The notes: generated by a model from the sequence alone, not told the origin. A DNA stretch of 64,000 bases from Chionis minor (GCA_013398295.1 VZSF01001354.1:62001-126000), one strand, 5' to 3'. Positions 51,599 to 63,164 are shown, counted from the stretch's first letter. Made by a program: numbers and translations.

Positions 51599-51996
51599 CT
51601 TAGCTGTGCACTTGATAAAAAGAAGTGCTTTAATGTATGCCTGTATCCTGCCAAGGCGTAGCTGGTAGCGGAGAGATATAGTGCTGCTCTCTGTTGCTGC
51701 CTTGCTGGTGACATGCTGCAGCGTGAACAGGTAGCATTCTCCTGCTCTCTACAAGAAGTGAGAAAAAGGCTGTAGGCCATGCCATACTGTCCTTGATGAC
51801 ATTACTGAATGGTTCCTATTAGACAGCCAGCGTCTGCAGGACATTTTGCTCTGCTTTTGCTCTAATTGTTCCCAAAGGAGAAAGGCTTCAAGGTATTTCT
51901 CGAGTGAATCATACTTGAAAGGTTGTACCTCTGACATGGAACATATCCCACTGTTCTTCATAGAACTGCTGGTCATTTGCTTTCGAAAACTGTCAG
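51599..51996 (-). pseudogene. Coding-like minus-strand block, two exon-like pieces of an unknown gene
   Basis: Reading the minus strand, an acceptor-like ACCTCCCTCAG precedes 51996. One frame then stays open to 51752 and gives DSFRKQMTSSSMKNSGICSM, PFKYDSLEKYLEAFLLWEQL and SKMSCRRWL. A TAG at 51751-51749 ends it, but that TAG is also the last base triplet of a strong acceptor (CTTTTTCTCACTTCTTGTAG). The same frame resumes at 51748 as RAGECYLFTLQHVTSKAATE and ISLRYQLRLGRIQAYIKALL, up to a donor-like AAG/GTGAAA at 51599. A donor-like TCA/GTAATG at 51806 would keep the frame but leaves an intron of only 57 nt, shorter than normal. A decayed gene copy is therefore at least as likely as functional exons. 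The helix-rich product is unrecognised. Confidence 0.25.
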
Positions 51997-52165
51997 CTGA
52001 GGGAGGTTAAACAGGCAAGGCTTCCAAATTCTTCGTGGGAGATACGGTTCACAGTGTTTCACTTGTTCATTGATGTTTTGCTTGGACTTTGGATACTTAA
52101 GTCTCACATCACTGTTTTTCAACTCAAGGGCAGTGAATTGTTCTACACGTAGTGAATATACACTG

Positions 52166-52526
52166 ATGGAATCATTTAGGTTGAAAAAGACCTTTAATAT
52201 CATCAAGTCTAACCATAAACCTAGCACTGCCAAGTCCACCATGACACCACGTCCCTAAATGCCACATCTACATGTCTTGTAAATACTGCCAGGGGTGGTG
52301 ACTCAACCACTTCCCTGGGCAGCCTGTTCCAGTGCTTGATAACCCTTTTGGTGAAGAAATTTTTCCTAACGTTCAATCTAAATCTCCCCTGTTGCAGCTT
52401 ATAGCATTTCCTCTCATCCTATCACGTGTTACCTGGGAGGAAATATCAACACCCACCTGGCTACAACCTCCTTTCAAGTAGTTGTAGAATGGTGACAAGG
52501 TCTCCCCTCAGCTTCCTTTTCTCCAT
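52166..52526 (-). mobile_element. CR1 LINE fragment, 3' UTR region, minus strand
   Basis: The reverse complement reads as the CR1 3' region. On the plus strand it begins GAATCATTTAGGTTGAAAAA at the element's 3' end. It continues with the conserved GCAGCCTGTTCCAGTGCTTG and ends at CAGCTTCCTTTTCTCCA. The element is 5'-truncated at about 52526 and its terminal ATTCTATGA repeats are reduced. It abuts the coding-like minus-strand sequence at 51.6-52.15 kb. Confidence 0.95.
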
Positions 52527-52582
52527 CATATGAGACATTTATCTAACTTCCATCTTTTTCCTCTTCTTTCTCTCTCTCTCAG

Positions 52583-52741
52583 CTCAGAGACCCTAATAAC
52601 TCCTTTCTGCTGCAAAACAAGCGCATCTTCCTCCCCTCAGACCCTTCAGACACCATCCGAAAAGCTAAGCCTTCCAGTGTAGGGGACACGGGCATCAGCA
52701 GGATTCCCAGGCTGCTGATGGAGACCATGCTGCCAAGATAG
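52583..52741 (+). other. Exon-like open segment behind a strong acceptor
   Basis: A long pyrimidine tract ending TCTCTCTCTCAG at 52571-52582 precedes 52 open codons and a TAG. They read LRDPNNSFLLQNKRIFLPSD, then TIRKAKPSSVGDTG and a short hydrophobic end. Codon choice looks coding-like, but the peptide is unrecognised and no upstream exon or polyadenylation signal was found. It could be a chance frame beside a CT microsatellite. Confidence 0.15.
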
Positions 52742-55404
52742 GACAATAGGATTCAGAAAGTCAACGAGCTGCAGCAAGCCAGACCTGGGCTGGAAAGGAG
52801 ATTTAACATCTGTGCTTTGCATTGTGCAGGGTACTAAAACCCTGTCTGCAATCCTATTAAATCAAATGCAAAACTTGGCAAAGATACAAATCACTTTGCT
52901 TCTCCTGAAAGGAAGGGATTCCCTTTGCCCGTAACTGCTACACTCATAGCGGATCACGTTATTTGGTGATCTAATAGGCCACATCATGGGGTGGCACAAG
53001 TCAACACTAGGGTCCTGTTATCCGTAGAGCAATGCACTGTCAGACGATTTGACCTTTCTGCTTCTTTTGCCAGTTAGCCTTTTTCTTAGGAGGGTGTTGT
53101 GAAAGGGGCTGCTGGTGCAGGACTCCTTTTGGTCTCAAGCACATTATGACTGAAAGGGACAGATTTGACAGCAAATGGAACCTCTTTATATGATTAGGAA
53201 ATCATGTCTGGACTTGTTTTGTGTCTTCCTGGTTCTGGATGACTGTGGTGAATTTCAATTGCTGTTTTATGATACTGTACTTTTTTGTTAATAGTCAGAT
53301 ATTATTTTAATAGTCACTGTATAAGCACCTAAGAAGACACGTAGAGGAATAGATTACCCATATGTTCAATCTTATAAATCACTGTTTGATTCTGTCCAAC
53401 CCTGGTTTCAGTGCAACTACTGTATAAATTTTGCAGTAAATCTAGCTTTGCAATATGAATAGTTAGATGCTACCATAACTACATGCTTTTCTGGATGTGA
53501 GCAGTGAAAAAAAAAAATTAAAAAAGGCTAATGCTCTATAATTTTCTCACAGATCTAACAGGAATAATATTTCATCTTATCCAGAAGTGATAGAATGCAA
53601 TACATTTATCCAGAGGATATAGTTATCTCTTTTTTAAGATGTGTGTCATAAAGAATAGCACGTTAAATGTGCTTAATAAGTGTGTTCATTATTACTTCAA
53701 AGGAATCATTCAGTTGAGTCACTGCTGAGTCAAAGTATAACTATTAACTGTAACAATACAAAAGTATTCAAGCAGGTCATATCTAGGATAACCACTTACA
53801 GATTACAACCATTACAGTTTTATAAAAGAGAGAACACGAAAATAGTGAATTTATATTTATGAGTAAATTACAGGCATTATCAAAGAATTGGGTAAGAGGT
53901 TTGGTTTAACATAAAATTCCCAAGGTTTTATAATTAAGAGGTTAGAACTCTGGTAATTCTCCATGCCCATTTTTTTGCTTCAACAATGAAACATCACTGA
54001 GTAGGCTTTTGTGCACTGCACCTGAACGCTCAGGATAATAACATTAAGACATACAAAACCTCTGCTATAATCCTGCAATGCATACTGTAGGTTGAGTAGC
54101 GCTCACTGTAAAACTTCCTCAGAGAAGTGTAAAAGCATTTTGGTGGAAAATTTCTACCTTACATAACACACTTATCCAACTTGCTATTTTCATCAAGTAA
54201 TTTTAGTTTGTGCTGCAGCATTATATAGGAACTCAGCTGTGGACTAGATCCCACAATGCTTGGCACTGTAAACCACAGATGGAAAAAGAATCTCTGCCCC
54301 AAAGATAAGCTTTTTTTCACTATTCTGACAGGCAAAGTTGCCAGTTATTCCCCAGATCTACTTGTCTGAGAATTGCTTCTGCTGTGAAAATGGACATGAA
54401 ATTACTACAGTATAGAAGAATGTCATTAGAAGGTATTAGCTCAGCTGAATTGGGGAAAAGAGTATGAGACATACAAGGGACTGCTCGTGACAATTCATTA
54501 CCTTGCGTGTGGAACATAGTCCCAAGGAAAATGGTAGAACTTCAAAACTAAACTAAACATAACACTGGATAACATACTATGCACAGTTAGGTACAGCACC
54601 AGTTCAGAGGAAAAAGGGATACTCTAGTATTGTAGATAATTTCTATTTCTGGACTCTCTGATTTTTTTCATTGTAATACATTTCAATTCATCAGCAAAAA
54701 TAGGCATTTCACATTAGCCAGTAAATTCAAAGCCCTACGATTACACACGGACTGACTGTGAGGCTTCTGTGGACTCTTTCCAAAAGGAAGAGAACAACTT
54801 TCTAGTAAAATTATAAATGCTTAAATATGACTCACCCTACAACTAAATGATGACGTATAGAAGAGGCTATAAACTGTGTGTAGTGATAAGTCACACAACT
54901 AACACGTTGCTTAAAGAAAGCTAAGGATTTCAGAGACATAGCCTGAAGCTCTGAGACTGTACTCAAAAGATCATTTCTTGGGTCTGCCAGATAGCAGTTC
55001 TCAGGGAACTAAGAGGAAAGAGAACAAGGATTCTCAAGTCAAAACCTTTCGCCAGGTACCTCTGTTTAGTTATAAGCCTCAGATGATAAACATCTTTAAA
55101 AGGTATCTAGAAATTAAAGATTTTCCTTGTTTATTGCCGCAAAAATAGTAATACAACTATAAACTCATTAGCATCATATATATTATCTTTGACTCTTAAG
55201 AGATTTCCATGTGCATTTCATACCAGAGATACAAGTACCTTTTTTAAACTCTTCTTTTTATGCAACAGAAGGCATCCAAAAATCCAGCAAAAAGTAAGGG
55301 ACTGTTATTCCCAGACCTGTCTGTGAGGGCCAGAACTGCTGTAAACTACAGGTGGAGATATGGAAGCAAAGAATGATTAGAAGCAGACCCACAGGAACAC
55401 CTAC
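52742..55404. other. Intergenic, no gene seen
   Basis: AT-rich, low-CpG sequence with only short frames and A-runs (for example at about 53508-53526). Nothing else is supported. Confidence 0.5.
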
Positions 55405-55477
55405 CTTGCACAGGTCACAGCTTCTGCCGGCCTGAGTGCAATTCTCTGGTGACATCTATGGAGTTTATCTGCCAGAT
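55405..55477 (-). other. Small exon-like segment on the minus strand
   Basis: On the minus strand a pyrimidine tract ending TTTTGTCATCCAG precedes a 73-nt segment that ends CAAG before GTAGGT, a near-consensus donor. One frame is open throughout, after two leading bases, and gives LADKLHRCHQRIALRPAEAV. It could be an internal exon of a minus-strand transcript, coding or non-coding. I do not recognise it. Confidence 0.2.
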
Positions 55478-56690
55478 CTGGATGACAAAAGACAGAAAAA
55501 TTTAAAAACAAAAGCAACCAACCAACCAAAAAAACCCCAGAAGCAAAAAAACCCAAAAAACACAGTGGTGTACAAAACGAAAATATTGCAAAGTAACTTA
55601 AATATAATTCTATAAGAAATCTCATGCCTTAGTGCCTACATATGTATTTGTTATACATTATCTATACAGAAGACTATTTCATGCATTTCACAATTGCTAA
55701 AATATGTCTTTAACAACTAGAGGCAGATTAATTTCATATGATTCATAATGCAAAAACATGATGAACAAAGAAAAACAACAAAGGCAAGTTTTGTAGTGAT
55801 GACTGTGTAGCAAAGAAGCCAGGAGGCTCATAAAACTTTTTAATTTTGCAGATGCCATAATTAATTTAGTTAGCTCTTCAAGCTGCATTTTTAAATTTAA
55901 CTACATACATATATGATGGAGTGGTACACTATTACAAGCTGTCATTTTTGCCAAGGCCTGCATTGACACTGGATGCCATCTACCAATTTCATTAACATTA
56001 ATAAGAATCATCAATTTGGAAATACCCCAATAGAGAACAAATTAGCCCACTCAAATGCATTATTGTTGTAAGCGAATGCAATATTTATTAATATTAGCAG
56101 ATGTAATATTTATTATACAAGAAATGGAACTACAGTGAGCATGAAGTCATTAGATTGCATTAAAAATAGAAATGAGCTTAAGCTGAAAAATCTGGCATTT
56201 AACAACTTAAATATTAGAAATGTCTAGCTGCCAGACTTCGGTTTGGCTCTTTATAAAGGGTTCTTTAGCAAGGCTTTATCATGATTTTTGATTCAAAGTG
56301 CTGGCCAGATTTTTCAGCTTGGAGATGATCTGAAAAACAGACATAAATAAGAAGAGCAATGTTCATTTTATAATTTTTAAGCTTTAAACTAGTCAATGAC
56401 ATCTTATGGATATCATTGAGAGAGAGGCCCAGTCTCGTGTCCCGTGAGAAAGGCTACTGTGTTGTGAAATGGTTGCTGCTACCTCTCAGACTCCACAAGA
56501 TTTGCAACTGTTCACTTAAGGTTTCAGCTGGTAAATTAACTTGGTAGCAGCTAACGTTGTACCCATAACTCCCAGTGAAAATTTTGTTTCATATCTCACA
56601 TGTGTAAAGCACTGTGATACAACCATTGGTTTAAATTACTTCTACATTATTTTCTTGGATTCTAAAGAAAATATCAAAGGGCGTATGATA
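55478..56690. other. Intergenic, simple repeats and an inverted repeat
   Basis: An A/C-rich simple sequence lies at 55502-55562. A 17-nt perfect inverted repeat has arms at 56180-56196 and 56304-56320. There is no gene. Confidence 0.5.
56180..56320. repeat. 17-nt perfect inverted repeat with 107-nt spacer
   Basis: AAGCTGAAAAATCTGGC at 56180-56196 is the exact reverse complement of GCCAGATTTTTCAGCTT at 56304-56320. It could form a long-loop hairpin or be the ends of a very short non-autonomous DNA element. No target-site duplication is evident. Confidence 0.7.
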
Positions 56691-56850
56691 TCATAGAATC
56701 ATAGAACGGTTTGGGTTGGAAGGGACCTGAAAGATCATCAAGTTCCAACCCCCTTGCCATGGGCAAGAACACTTCTTACTAGACCTGGTTGCTCAAAGCC
56801 TCATCCAGCCTGGCCTTGAACACTTCCAGGGATGGGCCATCCACAACTTC
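56691..56850 (-). mobile_element. CR1 LINE 3' end, minus strand
   Basis: On the plus strand it starts TCATAGAATCATAGAACGG, the reverse complement of the CR1 terminal octamer repeats. It continues TTGGGTTGGAAGGGACCTGA and CTCATCCAGCCTGGCCTTGA. About 160 bp of the extreme 3' UTR remain, a typical severely 5'-truncated insertion. Confidence 0.97.
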
Positions 56851-57976
56851 AACAACAAAAATATACAAGATAGAATTCTATTTCACTAATAGCTGATTAA
56901 GTAAACAGGGCTGCTTAGTAATGAGGGTATTGTCTAGGGATGCCACAGGCCTACATGATATTTCTAGCTTCACAGGGGGCCAACTTCAGTGTCTTCTCTG
57001 GGCATGGTCAATTGACCAGCTTAGTCATCAAGGAAGTTGCTTTTGCAAAGCCAGTTTTGAGACGTACTGATGGAAATATTATGTAAGAGAAAAAAAAATC
57101 ATATCCATCCACTAAGATCTTCCTTACTGCTTTGGAAATTTTCTCTGTTAGTGTTTATTCAGAATTAACTTGGTACCCTTGTTAGCATAAAGTCATTGAA
57201 TACAAGGCAGAGCATAGTACAAGGTTATTCCCTAATTAAATATTTACTGCTAATGTCTGTGACTACGGTATCTCCTGTTGTGCCTTTTTAAAAGCCTATT
57301 TCAGAAAACATATCTTCACTTTGGCTCCTTAAATTGGAGGCATTTTGTACTGCTATTGAAATATTCGTATAAACAAAAGCAAGCATCCATTTATTTCTTG
57401 AAAACGGCTCCTTTACATAGAGAGGATTTAGGTTCAGGGTCAGGCTGCTGAAGAATAAAGAGTATGTTCTCCTTCATGGAAACCAGATAATTGTTCTTTG
57501 TTGGCTTTCCTCAAATGGACATAAACCTGTTCATACATTAAAATGAAAAATACATGTCTTTTTTTTCCTAGATATGCAGGAATGTTTATAATCAATATAA
57601 AATGAGTTATAAAATATGTAAAGTACATGATTTTTCAAGGGAGTTTGCAAGGAGAAAAGGGTTTGGCAATACGTATTTTCTATTCTCCAAAAGGCATATA
57701 AAATACTGTAGAATACTATTTTCTTTCTATTTTAGATAAAAAATGTGAGGTAAAATCTTGGTCTACTTTATGTTTCAACTATTGGTACTTTGAATATCTT
57801 TACCGCTTTCTACAATTTCCTTTTCCATTTCTCTGCCCTAGAAACCAGTGTTTTTCTAACTTTAATTTGGAATATAAAATATAGGTGAATATTTATAGGG
57901 TCCTTTCAAAGTAAAATAGGTCCTCCTTATTTGTGATTTATGATGATATTCCAATAAAAGATGGTGGCTAATGCCA

Positions 57977-59254
57977 GTGTATTTTCTGAGGGGAGCATGT
58001 GCAGAGAGGACAATTTTATTTTGCAGGTAAATGGTACAGGAACCATTTATCAGGTATGCTTGAGTAATGACATTTTCAGTTCTTCATAAGGCTAGCTGCA
58101 CTCATTTTGATAATGTTTCAGGCTTGTTTATGCACCGTTACTAACACCAAATCGGAACTGTAAGATAAAAAGTTTCCTTATGCCTGTGTCCTCACTTCTA
58201 ATTGTGAAAGAAACTCCCATTAACAGCCCCTCTCACATTCTGAGCAGGATGTTTCAAAGCTCAGGGCCATACAGCGGAAAGTTTCTCACAAATTTGTTTC
58301 AGAATGCACAAAAGACAGAGGATTTTATTTAAAAGAAATTAATATTGATCACCTAGCAAGGGTCCATGGTGTTCAGAATGTAAAAAATTGGTGATTATTT
58401 TGTGCGTAGGCCCATATTTCATGGGCAATGATGGATGGGCATAAGAAGTAAATCTGCATCTTTCTTGGGAGTGCAGAATACTGACTGTCCAGGGCAACCA
58501 AAAAATTTCTGTAAACAAAAATTTGATTTCATAGATGGTTTTGCAAAACCATCATCTGTTTTCGGAAACCAGGCAGTGAATTCAAAGAGGGCTGTTGGGA
58601 AAATGTTCATTTCTAACATTGTTTAAAGCAGCTGAAAACCATTTTGTCAAAAATAATGATTAACATGTTCAGAAATACGTCTGCAGGATGTGTGCTGTTC
58701 TAAATAAAAAAAGTCAGATCTGTCCATAGCCTGTCTCTACCAGTTGCATGCAAAGAAGGTTTGCTACCTAATTCTACCCCAAATTGTTATACATTGCCCT
58801 TTAGCTGATGGTGGCTTCAAGCTATTACAAAATATTTAGAAAGTATGATCCATGCATTCAGTGGGGTTATTACACTCAGTATGAATAGATGCCTTGCAAG
58901 AAAGGAGAAAATAACATGGTGAGATTGGCAGAAAGTATGAGACACTGCTTGCTGTGAGTTTGTGGGAGGGGTTTTGTGTTACACCAAAAAGCACCTTAAT
59001 TTTAGAACCCTTTTGATGTTTAATTTTTTCCTTCCATTTCAGACTCTGACTATGACTAATTTCCTGATGGAGCTGCTTTCTTAATCTCCAAAGTGTGGTT
59101 TGTATCGCTATTTCATGATTAACTTCTGTTGGTTCGTTGGTTTTTTTTTCTTTAAATATGTTAATCAACTCTACAGTGTGCAAATTACTTTAAAGTCATT
59201 ATTTAATGCAAAATAAAATTGCCACGCTGCACATGCTCCCCTCAGAAAATACAC
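57977..59254. repeat. 1.28-kb segment flanked by ~50-nt inverted repeats (possible DNA-transposon remnant)
   Basis: Positions 57977-58004 and 59227-59254 are perfect 28-nt reverse complements (core ATTTTCTGAGGGGAGCATGT). A second perfect block of 15 nt (CAATTTTATTTTGCA at 58011-58025, complement at 59207-59221) lies just inside, after a 5-6-nt mismatch. Similarity also continues a few bases outward (GGCTA / GGCTTA). The length and terminal arrangement suit a mariner-sized element, and a TA occurs near each outer edge. However, I see no transposase motif inside; only a 115-codon minus-strand frame at 58836-59183 is present. Two opposed copies of an unknown repeat are an alternative. Confidence 0.6.
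58534..58553. repeat. 20-bp perfect palindrome
   Basis: GATGGTTTTGCAAAACCATC equals its own reverse complement. It lies near the middle of the segment bounded by the long inverted repeats. Confidence 0.85.
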
Positions 59255-62200
59255 CCTAAGCCAACATGATGTGGGAGAAAAGAGGAAAAGAGGAAATCGT
59301 GTATCAGACACCCTTTGTGGAAGGTAGCTTGTCAGCTAATTGATTCTTGTGGGTTTTCCTTTTTATGGAAGCATACATCCTTTACTTCATTACTTTTACA
59401 CATACTACGTACAGCTTAATTTTCATAATTGCACATAGTTGTAAGCTTTGGGGTTTTGTTTGACTAGAAAACAAACAAACAAACAAAACAATGATTTTCC
59501 TTTCTTTCCATCTATAGACGATTTACCCTCTGATTCCCTTTCAGCGACGAAAGCTAAACAAAAAAAAAGCTGGCAAAATTTCTGTTTAATATGGTGAAGG
59601 TACTTAAAACATTTATGAACCTGACACCAATAATTACATTCTATGATCAGGGCTGACACCTGATCTTATTGACTGCAAGGTAGTCGTGAAATTTCATCGG
59701 GGCATCTATCAGGCTTGTAACATTTCCAGCCTTCCGAGCAGAACAGAGCACACGACCGAGCGGAAGACAGCACCTGGGAGCCAGACCTGAGCTTTGGATT
59801 TGGGGTGGGGACAGACAGATGGACCATTGCTTAGGCTGGCTCATATGGGTTGTGAAATCTCAGCCTGCAGCTCCGCCTACACACATTTCACACCGATGTA
59901 ATTTCGGAGAGACCTCCAGTGAGTAGGATTTTGTGACAAAATATACCCAGGTGAGAGGAGAGTAGACCCCCAACCCATTTTAAGTAAACAGAGACACTGA
60001 AAGGAAATGTGTTTCTGGAGCTTATTTCTCCAGTTTCCAGACGGTCACAACATACTCTGGAGGAAGCAAATGGCAGTAAATGAATTATGCAGGTAGCTGA
60101 GCAGGACAGCACATTTTTGTAACTAGATCTAGACTTTTGTGGGATTATTCTATGGTCACTGCATGCAAATTGAAAGACTTGCTGAAATAAGCCATGGTGT
60201 GAAGCTAAACAATTGCTTATTTAGTAATTAAAAATTTAGGAAATATTCCTAAGTCATGTTTTTACAATGGTGGTTGCAGGACTGTTGCATAATTATGTGG
60301 TTATAGTCTGAATAACTTTCTAAATTCAAGAATAAATGAATGTCTGAGAATTTTATTCAGCTGAGAAATCTGTTGAGCTCAAGAAGTGTTCATATAAATA
60401 TTTAAAATATTACAATCTTCCATGAATCAGTCACACATCATAGTTCTTTCTTCTTTTCCTCTAAATGTCACACAGGTAGAGATGCCTTCAGACATCCTGG
60501 GATTTGAGTGTGTGGGGGACGGGGGAAGCTGACATTAAAGAAAGAAAATTAAGTACCCAGTGCCAAAAATTGCGCTTCTGAGCAAAGACAGCATATGGCA
60601 TGCATGAATTATTCTGACTGAAGTCCTTGTGAAAGCTGCTGGTTTCTGCAGCTATAGACGTCCTGCAACAACATGACAACTTGGAAGGTAAAGCCTAATT
60701 GATTACTTGGTTTGGCAACAATAAGGAGACCTTTCTCAGTCTAGGTTACAAGCACATTTAAATAAGTTAATCAAATTCCTTGGAGCTTTTTATAGAAAGA
60801 CGAGTAGACAGCACCTGAGCTTTGTAGTCAGAAAGTTAATATAACAAAGCAAAAACATGATAAAGATGTCATGAGACATATGGGGAAGTCCTATGCTAAG
60901 TAGCATACTGAGTTTATTGCACTTAAGGAAAGAATACTAGAAACATAGTCTGTGCAATTAAGCAGCCTAGGTAGTTGTAGACTTAAGTATTTTCCTTCAC
61001 TAAGTCTAATTATAAGGATCTCTAAAGTTATAGTTTTGTTGATGCTATTTGCGTCCCTTCAGTTTAAAACAGTTGTCCCACCCAGAAGGGCACTTAAAAG
61101 GTGTTTAAGTTTAGACACATGAACATTTTTATTGTAGTCAATGGAATTACTGAATGCTTACTGTCAAGCAGAAGTCCCCCACTGAATCAGAGTTTTTGCA
61201 TTGCTTTTTGGTGGATGACACAGACCAGTATTTTTAAAAATGCTTCAACAAAACACAACTGCATGGTTGAGTTAACAAACAACGAGAGTTTCAGAAGCCA
61301 GTGACACGGCTTTTCTTGGTTTTAACAAACACAAGACCATGGGATTTTTAGTGCTTTCAATTAATCCCTTAGCAACTTAGTATAATACAACTAGAGTAAA
61401 ACAGTTCCAAACTTGACAGTTTGCCCAGAAGACAGGAAACGAAGCATTGTAATTGATTATAAGGAAAGGAAGACATATACATACTCAGTTTTTCAGATTA
61501 GCCTTAGTGATGCAGCCTGCCCAATTTACAAAGATAATGGTGATAGACAAATGAAAAAATTATGACTACCAAGTCACATGTTTTTTTATGTCAAGAATTG
61601 GAAGTACTTATTGCAAAATCTTTCTGTGCAGACAACCTCAAGATAGAAATGAGACAGAAGCAGTAAAAAACCAGTAACAATAGCCTTGTTTGGTACTCTT
61701 ACCCTAATCTACTGTTCCAGAAATCTTCCCTGCTGTTTAATGTACCTGTCATATGAATGTCCACACAGTTCTTTCCTGTTCCACAGTAGCTCGTGAGTAA
61801 AGAGGCAACCTGATGGCAACAATTCCTCCCTGCTGGGGACAAAGCAAGGAGGAAAAACTTCAGAAAGGGCTTCCACTGTCTATGCAGGGATTTCCTATCT
61901 GCTGGCAAGAAGCAAAACAGAGAGAAGTAGTAGCTGGCACCAGAGGAGCAACCAATGAGGATAAATCTACTGTGTTTGTGAGCATATGGACCCTTTTGCT
62001 ATCCCTCTGGAAGCAGAGAGTAGTATTTAACCCAGGCTGCTACTGCTGCTTCATAAATCCAACTTGCACAGCTAAGGTATCTGTTGTGATGCATATGGTA
62101 GAAAAATCAAACAGCTTTGGAAGGTGCCCACTTAGATTTAAATGAGGAGGTCTACACTAATGGTCTCCGCAGCTGGATAATTTTTAATAATTTCTTTAAA

Positions 62201-62963
62201 GAGGAGGGCCTGATGACAGAGGTGTAGGTCTGAGGATGGGGGGTGAGGGGTGGGGGTGGGGAGGGAAAGACTGTTATAAAGAAGCTCGGGAATGAAGAAA
62301 ATTACTTCTGAAATCCTCAGATTCTTAAACTCCCGAAAGGAAAATGTGGGTTGCTGTTAACAGCATAGTCTAAACTGTACTCAGAGTTACATTTATTTCC
62401 AACATGTGGGTGTTAGTAAGTAATGCAACATTTTAACATATAAATAGCAATGAGTAATTGCTGGATTGTGATATATGAAAATCAAGTCTAAGACTAAGAA
62501 GTGATGTGATAAAACAGTACATATCTGCCAACTGTATGTCAGCACATTCAGCGACAGAGGACCAGTAGAAAGAAGGTGAATAATGAAAGAGCTTTTACCA
62601 AATGATCAGTGATCAAACCTGGCTGCTTTCCATCTGCTTTGTCACAGCACAAATTTAATTGTACAAAACCTGTTTTTACCAGTAGCACCAGTTCTGATTC
62701 TGACAGCACTTTAAGTGGTGGGTTAGATCCTGTTTGAGGACCATATATCCAAGGCTCAAGAAACATTTCTCCCTCGGTTTGTTCTTTCAAAAGGTGTAAG
62801 AACCATTATTTTCATATTGCCACTCTCAAAGACTCTTCAGGGTTCTGAAGGGAAATAGCTAATTTCCAAGGAAACGCTTTTTCATCAATGAACTAAACAG
62901 TATTTCGTATGGAATTCACCAGGTGGGAATAGCCCAGCCATTTAGAGTTTGTAGGCTAATCTT
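59255..62963. other. Intergenic; one notable minus-strand frame
   Basis: No identified gene. An AAAC run lies at 59468-59486. A CpG-enriched minus-strand open segment lies at 59647-59844. A 110-codon plus-strand frame at 61813-62145 and an 80-codon minus-strand frame at 62548-62790 have protein-like composition. The latter reads EQTEGEMFLEPWIYGPQTGS and then LSESELVLLVKTGFVQLNLC. None is recognised. Confidence 0.4.
62237..62265 (+). repeat. G-rich tract, strong G-quadruplex potential
   Basis: Five runs of three to six G separated by one to three bases on the plus strand. Confidence 0.75.
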
Positions 62964-63164
62964 TACTGTGAGGGTGGTGAGGCACTGGAACAGGTTGCCC
63001 AGAGAAGTTGTGGATGCCCCATCCCTGGAAGTGTTTAAGGCCAGGCTGGATGGGGCTTTGAGCAACCTGCTGTAGTCAGAGGTGTCCCTGCCCATGGCAT
63101 GGGGGTTGGAACTTGATGATCTTTAAGGTTCCTTCCAACTCGAACCATTCTATGATTCTATGAT
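62964..63164 (+). mobile_element. CR1 LINE 3' end, plus strand
   Basis: It reads GTGAGGCACTGGAACAGGTT, then CAGGCTGGATGGGGCTTTGA, and ends CCATTCTATGATTCTATGA with two copies of the CR1 terminal octamer. About 200 bp of the 3' UTR remain. It is the same element region as the minus-strand copy at 56691-56850, in opposite orientation, 6 kb away. Confidence 0.97.

Noticed and set aside
58836..59183. 115-codon minus-strand frame as a transposase of the inverted-repeat element
   Set aside because: It lacks the catalytic acidic-residue context and helix-turn-helix pattern of mariner or hAT transposases, so it was not called as one.
61813..62145. 110-codon plus-strand frame as a gene
   Set aside because: It starts with ATG and has plausible composition, but there is no homology, and the opposite strand looks equally protein-like, so it was left as unsupported.
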